Source: Amia ocellicauda (Eukaryota > Chordata > Actinopteri > Amiiformes > Amiidae). Taken from it: a stretch of 64,000 nucleotides of DNA. The stretch lies in NCBI RefSeq assembly GCF_036373705.1, contig NC_089869.1, positions 15,153,550-15,217,549 on the forward strand. The letters run 5' to 3'. This document shows positions 58,710 through 64,000 of this stretch, piece after piece. Under the pieces are notes generated by a model. The model searched no databases and was not told where the DNA came from. It was given only the letters and a program-made list of their open reading frames with translations. Made by a program: the position numbers and the translations under genes. Each line of letters begins with the position of its first letter. Positions within the stretch are counted from its first letter, which is position 1.

Positions 58710-61700
58710 CTTGTCGAAATAAGAAATTTTACATGAAAATCCTGTATCATTTAATTTAATCAATCATAAAAATGTTCCGTTACTTGAAGAATTAGACCAG
58801 GAGCACACCATGATGGAATTACAATGCTTGACAGTTGGTACGTTGAACTTTTAATTATTTGCTGTGGACTTTTCAAACCTGAAGATTTTTTCAGAGATCT
58901 GATTAGTCATGTGTTCAATTTATCATACTGTATTTACATTTATTTCATTTTTTGCAGGAGGCTCGCTCCTTGATATAAAACAACTTGTGTTTTCTCTGAA
59001 GTGATCCTTGAATTCAAGAATGTTAACAAGGTACCTTAACACATTGAAGTCAATACGTGATTTAAGTGAAAAGCTGTAAATACTTAATTTTTGAATTACT
59101 TAAGGAAATGTATGCAACATGTTACTATTGTTGCTGTTGTTTTATTCTGTCAGTAACAGTTCTTAATTCATACATATTTCAATCATATTTATATACCATC
59201 GTTAATTAATCATTGACATAAAATTCCCACATTAAACTGAGTTGTCTTCAATAGCTTTTGAATGAGGTCTCTGTGTGTTGTAACAGGTAGACACTGCTGT
59301 GGAAGTACTGTTGCAATGGCTAGCAAGCGCTTAGCTCTATAATCCTAATTTACACCCAATACCACAGTAAAAGGATTCCACATTTGTTTAGCATATGTTT
59401 GTAATTACAAATTAGCTTTTGGCAGCCGTTTTGGTTGTGCTAAGGAAAGGAGTGTAATATTTGGGCCAGAAACCATAGGCCATGCAATTAAAGTTTACAA
59501 TGTGTTTGTTTTTTAATACAACATTTTCTTTGGTGGCTGAATCTTAATGTATTGGCAGACTGGTAAAAATAATTTTACGTCTTATATTTAAGTTTTTATT
59601 CATGGTGAGATATTTAATTCTGTTTTGATTGCTGTAAACAAACAGCTGCACTTTTAATGAAGAACATTGTATCAAAACACCTCAGTGTGGAAAAACACAT
59701 TAGAGCTCTAATATATATTAAATACTTTTTTGGATTAATACATTTTCTTATCAAATGTCATGTAATACCCTTACACACTGTGTAAATTATACATATTCCA
59801 CTTTATAATGTAGGTTTTGAAAGTCTCTTGGTAAAGCATCTTCACCAAGTAACATCAGGAGTCAGTCACATCCCTTTTAACTGATTGAACAGTATCTTAA
59901 AACTTTATAAATGTTTTCTTTTGTTTAATTAAAAATAAAAAAATGTCATTAATAAATGGAACACAGGAAGGAATGATTTTGACTCTCAGTTTCAATTATT
60001 TAACATATTTTGTTACAGTGTTTTCCATTTATGTCTCCTTTCTCTTACCAAGACTAATTTATAGTTGCTGTTTTGTGAAAGTTTCTTTGATTTTCCAATC
60101 TCCTATTGTTTGTTTGTACATTATTTTTGCTGTACCTGGATACTGATTTTCATCTCTGTTGTAATGAAATATAATCCTAGTTGTTATCTGTTTGCCAAAA
60201 GTAAGTAAGGAATGGCAAGTTTGTGCTTAAATTAAACAACCAATAGTGTGGATTTGATTGTATTTTTTTATTACATTTTTTATTATAGTTTATTTAGTAA
60301 TGTCATACATGAAAAGCCTTGCTTACTGGTCCTAATGTTCCCCAGCCCAGCTAGGTTTTGAAACAATACATACATTACTGTTTGACTTGATGGAATCACC
60401 AATTAATAAGGTGTAGTTGCAACAGAGAAAAGCAGTTAAGAAAAATCTCCCTCCACCACACTGATAATAGTTTGTCTTGAATTAAGTTGGTGAGAAAGAG
60501 ATTATATTTAAATAAACTGATTTTGATAAATGTGACCATAAATAAATTAAATATCACATCACTCAAAATAAAGATCTACAGCAAAACTGTTGCGTCTTAT
60601 ATTTGTGTGTAATGGAAGTACAGTTTGTTTAGTGTGTATGCATTGTCAGTGTTTCTGTAGTTCAATTTTTCCTGCTTTTTGTAACCTCTATATAACTGAG
60701 TTGTGTTTACCCCTAGACTGCTGGAATGCTGATTTTTTTTCCAGCCACCTCAAATTAGACCATTTCTATTAGCAAAGACTCCCCAACTAGAACAAACATT
60801 TTTTGTTTTGTTTTTCCTTTTCCAGATTTTGTTTCTTGCATTTAAACTGCTGAGGCTTTTATCTTTTTATAACAATAATTAACTGTGGCTCTTTCTTCTT
60901 AATGTGTCTGATTTTAGATATTTTTACAAAAAGAAAAAGCCGTATTTATTATTTATGATTGCATTTTTTATTCACCACATCCTGCTGATGTGATGTGCTG
61001 TTAACTTTTGTTTAAATGGATATGAAAATTAATATATATGGAAATACTTTTTCATGCACGGACAAACACATTTAGTTTCAATAGTTTTGTTTTATAGCAC
61101 GTGATTTATGCAGGATAATATATTTAATTGAAAATCACTCTTCCCTTAAATGAGTGATATGACAACAGTATGATGAGCACTCAAAGATTGAATTGAATTT
61201 TGAAATGAAGGTTGTATACCTCATAGTGCTCAAAGAATTAGATCTTGAAATCGATTTCTGTTAGACGAGCTTGGTTATAAAATAAAGCATAAAGTACTAT
61301 CGATTGATGAACACATCTTCGGTGTATTATAATTTGTTCTAAACGGGTCGTATTTGTTATTGTTTGGGTCTTTTCTTCTCCATAAGCAAAGGAAGTAAAT
61401 GTAATTAATGAGGGTGTTGACAAAGTCAGGTTTAACCAGCACTTAAACGATTGAGGAAATATGTAATTTTTCTTGAGTATTACATGAACTGCCATTTAGT
61501 TAATTATGGATTTAATTTACAGCCATCACACACACATTACATTTTTTTAGGTACAAATTACAAAATGACATGCTGCTTAGCACAGCAAGGACCATCCTTA
61601 GTGCTTAAACTGATATGTGACTTTATCACCGACCTATGTAGATCTAGGTACATATAGTGCCTTGCGATGACAAGACAGTTTGAACTAAAACTTATTGAAG

Positions 61701-61979
61701 AGTTGTGATATTAATATTGTATTGTTTTTTGGGTTAGTTTTTAAAAAAGAAAACAACCTTAACCTATTACTACAATTTAGGAAAAAAATACTTTATTAAT
61801 AATCAGTTTACCACAGTTTACCTGTATTTATTAATACGTTTTTACCTCAGCTGGTTTACACATATCAGGTTGTTCTTTTCATAACATATTCCTATTCAAT
61901 AAAACTGTACGGCGCATACCAAAAGTTAATGAATAGTATATACTTATTGTGTGTGACAAAGAAAGGATGATTCAAAATT
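58710..61979. other. Gene desert, AT-rich
   Basis: No gene, RNA or recognised repeat was seen. Confidence 0.4.
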
Positions 61980-62480
61980 CAAGGCTGCCACCGAGCATTG
62001 TAATTATTGTCTCTCTGCTGGAGCGCCACTGGGTAGAGAATCGGTAGGAGAACTTATTATCTCAACTGCCTCACCCAGAGCAAGCCCCATTTTTCCCATT
62101 GTGTGCATCAGAATAACCACCACAGCACTGTCATTTTGTATTGCTGACATGGCAAAAACCTGTCTGGGTCACAGAGTCACCTGGCACCAGGGGTAATGAC
62201 TGGTTTTGTATGGAGCCGCTGCTGGGCACTATTAACAATGGTTGTGCTGAAACACACACTGCATGATGACAGACCAATCATCCAATAACAATCGAGTGTA
62301 ATTTGTGAGGAGCTCAGTGTGAGAGTGAAGATGGGTAATTAAGAAGAAGACAGTCAGGACACGGCAGACACTTGATGACAGCCATCAGGTGACTGTGTAT
62401 AGGGCTTGTTATTCCCTCCACCCTTCTGGAACAAGCAGGCCAACAATCAGAACAAGAGGCTTTGAGTTCATTTCAAAGGG
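61980..62480. promoter_or_regulatory. Candidate conserved non-coding element
   Basis: About 500 bases of clearly higher GC lie between AT-rich flanks, repeat-free, with phrases such as GGCACTATTAACAATGG, CTGTCTGGGTCACAGAGTCA and GGGTAATTAAGAAG. No open frame spans it. Confidence 0.35.
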
Positions 62481-64000
62481 GCTATCAGACTGCTAAACTG
62501 TACTGTGAAGGGCATGGAGACAGGACCAGGCAGTATGCATTGTCAAAGGGTTTTGTGGGAAAAATCATTGACCGAGTGAGAGAGATGATAATACACACTG
62601 TCGCTGTCTTGGCTATTGACATTGTTAGATCATGACGTCAACTGGTGTTTTTCAGTTGCTAGCTTCTTAAAATGTGACACAATTTTACTCTCTGTTTCAC
62701 TCTACAGATTGTAGACCTGTCACTAATATGGCACTTTAACCGTTGAATCTTGGCTTGTAAACGTCCTAGTGTCCTTTTATTAAAGTATTGTGAATGATTT
62801 AGTGTAGTTCAATCATTCGGTTTACATTTATTGTCAAACCTCAAAGTTTTATAAAGGAATTCGCATGATCTTTACATGATCTTTTTCCTTGTCCAGTCTA
62901 GTCTATATCTTCTTCACATTAGGTTTTAACACTTTATAGTAGACTTAAAGAAGTGCTGCACCTTAGTGTAAAAACAACTATATTTACATTAAGGAGTGCT
63001 CATTATTTACACCCTAAGTCAGGAACTCTTCTGTTTAGTGTTTATTATGTCAGAAGAAGAGAGCTTCCCTAAATATTAAGTGTATTTTTCAAGCATTATT
63101 GGTTTCAGAAATTATTAAATCTTGCACTTATCCTGGGAATGTTCTTGGCTCTTTTGTTAGAAAAACTAATCTGCCTCATCACTTAACAGCTTAGGCTGCT
63201 CTCATGGAGATTGTGTACAAGACGAGGAAAAAACAAGGTACGTTTTATTGGCCGAGAGGCATACATTACCTGATTCCACACAATTGGGCTAATTGTTCAC
63301 TTCAGAACCAAATATTCTACCAGAATGTACCAGAAACAGACAGTGGCTTCTTTATTCTGAATAGATCGATATTAATGTTGTTTTTTCAGAATAAATACAA
63401 TATTATTATGTAGTACATATATTATGTACAGTACTTAAAATACATGAAATGCTTGTAAATGTGGTAATTTCTTTTTCTTCACTTTTTTGAAAAGGTTTTA
63501 TGAGGATGGCATTATGTCAGTTCATCTCCGCTGTTCAGGGAGTTTTAAAAATAACACTCCCAGTTATAATCCAAAAGTACACACAGCCTAACAAAACAGC
63601 AGCAAAAGTTTTGACTTATCTGGTTAAACACAATTGGTAGAAAGCCTCTATGGGTGTTGCTGTTGGCCCATGAAAGGCTTACCTTGGTGTGGTGGAAGAT
63701 TGCTAATTTATTTAACAAGCAACAAACAGACAAGATTACATAATCTTATTGTTAAACCAGCACATGGCCATTTTATAATGTTTGTTTTTGTCAGCCATGG
63801 AAATCTAATGTCTCATCTTCATAAGTTAAACAAGATTTGTACTGCTAAACATCATATTGTATCAGCATGTATTTTCTTACATAAATGTCTGAATTCACTC
63901 ACAGTCAATTCAGATATACACGGTATAAAAGGAATCTAAAAGTTATACATTTAAACATTTTCAAGTTATTTTTTTGAGTTTGATACTTAGTACTCTTGAT
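62481..64000. other. Gene desert, window end
   Basis: AT-rich sequence with no supported feature. The next gene lies beyond the window. Confidence 0.4.

Overview
The window is vertebrate nuclear DNA. Protein genes are split into short exons with GT/AG borders and AATAAA signals, the base composition is AT-rich with few CpG clusters, and there are many microsatellites. The repeats include a Tc1-like DNA transposon, decayed non-LTR retrotransposon ends and a tRNA-derived SINE with an ATT-repeat tail, a set I associate with ray-finned fishes. The SINE and the old repeat it sits in resemble families I recall from gar, bowfin, sturgeon and early teleosts. I cannot name the species.

The left 22 kb hold a compact block that matches the human 10q26.3 neighbourhood. 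In order they are sprn (Shadoo prion-like protein, minus, one coding exon), echs1 (mitochondrial enoyl-CoA hydratase, plus, 8 coding exons), fuom (fucose mutarotase, plus, 6 exons) and a four-exon gene I reconstruct as prap1 (proline-rich acidic protein 1, minus). fuom and prap1 converge tail to tail. caly (calcyon, a neuronal vesicle protein of the NSG family, plus, 4 coding exons) follows at 33.7-38.4 kb. The neighbours are not functionally linked; the block is conserved synteny and not an operon. Relative to the human order as I recall it, mtg1 and paox are missing between sprn and echs1, and sprn points the other way.

Between prap1 and caly lie a defective Tc1-like transposon (23.0-24.2 kb), a CpG-rich patch, a convincing orphan exon (25.8 kb) and a retrotransposon end. 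A second end of the same retrotransposon family fills most of caly intron 3. Downstream of caly, from 38.4 kb to the window end, I find no protein gene. This desert holds a SINE nested in an older repeat, a decayed Tc1 end, one promoter-like spot at 44.2 kb and several repeat-free stretches rich in homeodomain-like motifs that could be conserved enhancers. No bacterial-type system, CRISPR array or clearly new molecular machine is visible. The most novel items are the fish prap1 gene, the transposon-like palindrome with a relative inside the echs1 promoter, and the candidate regulatory elements.
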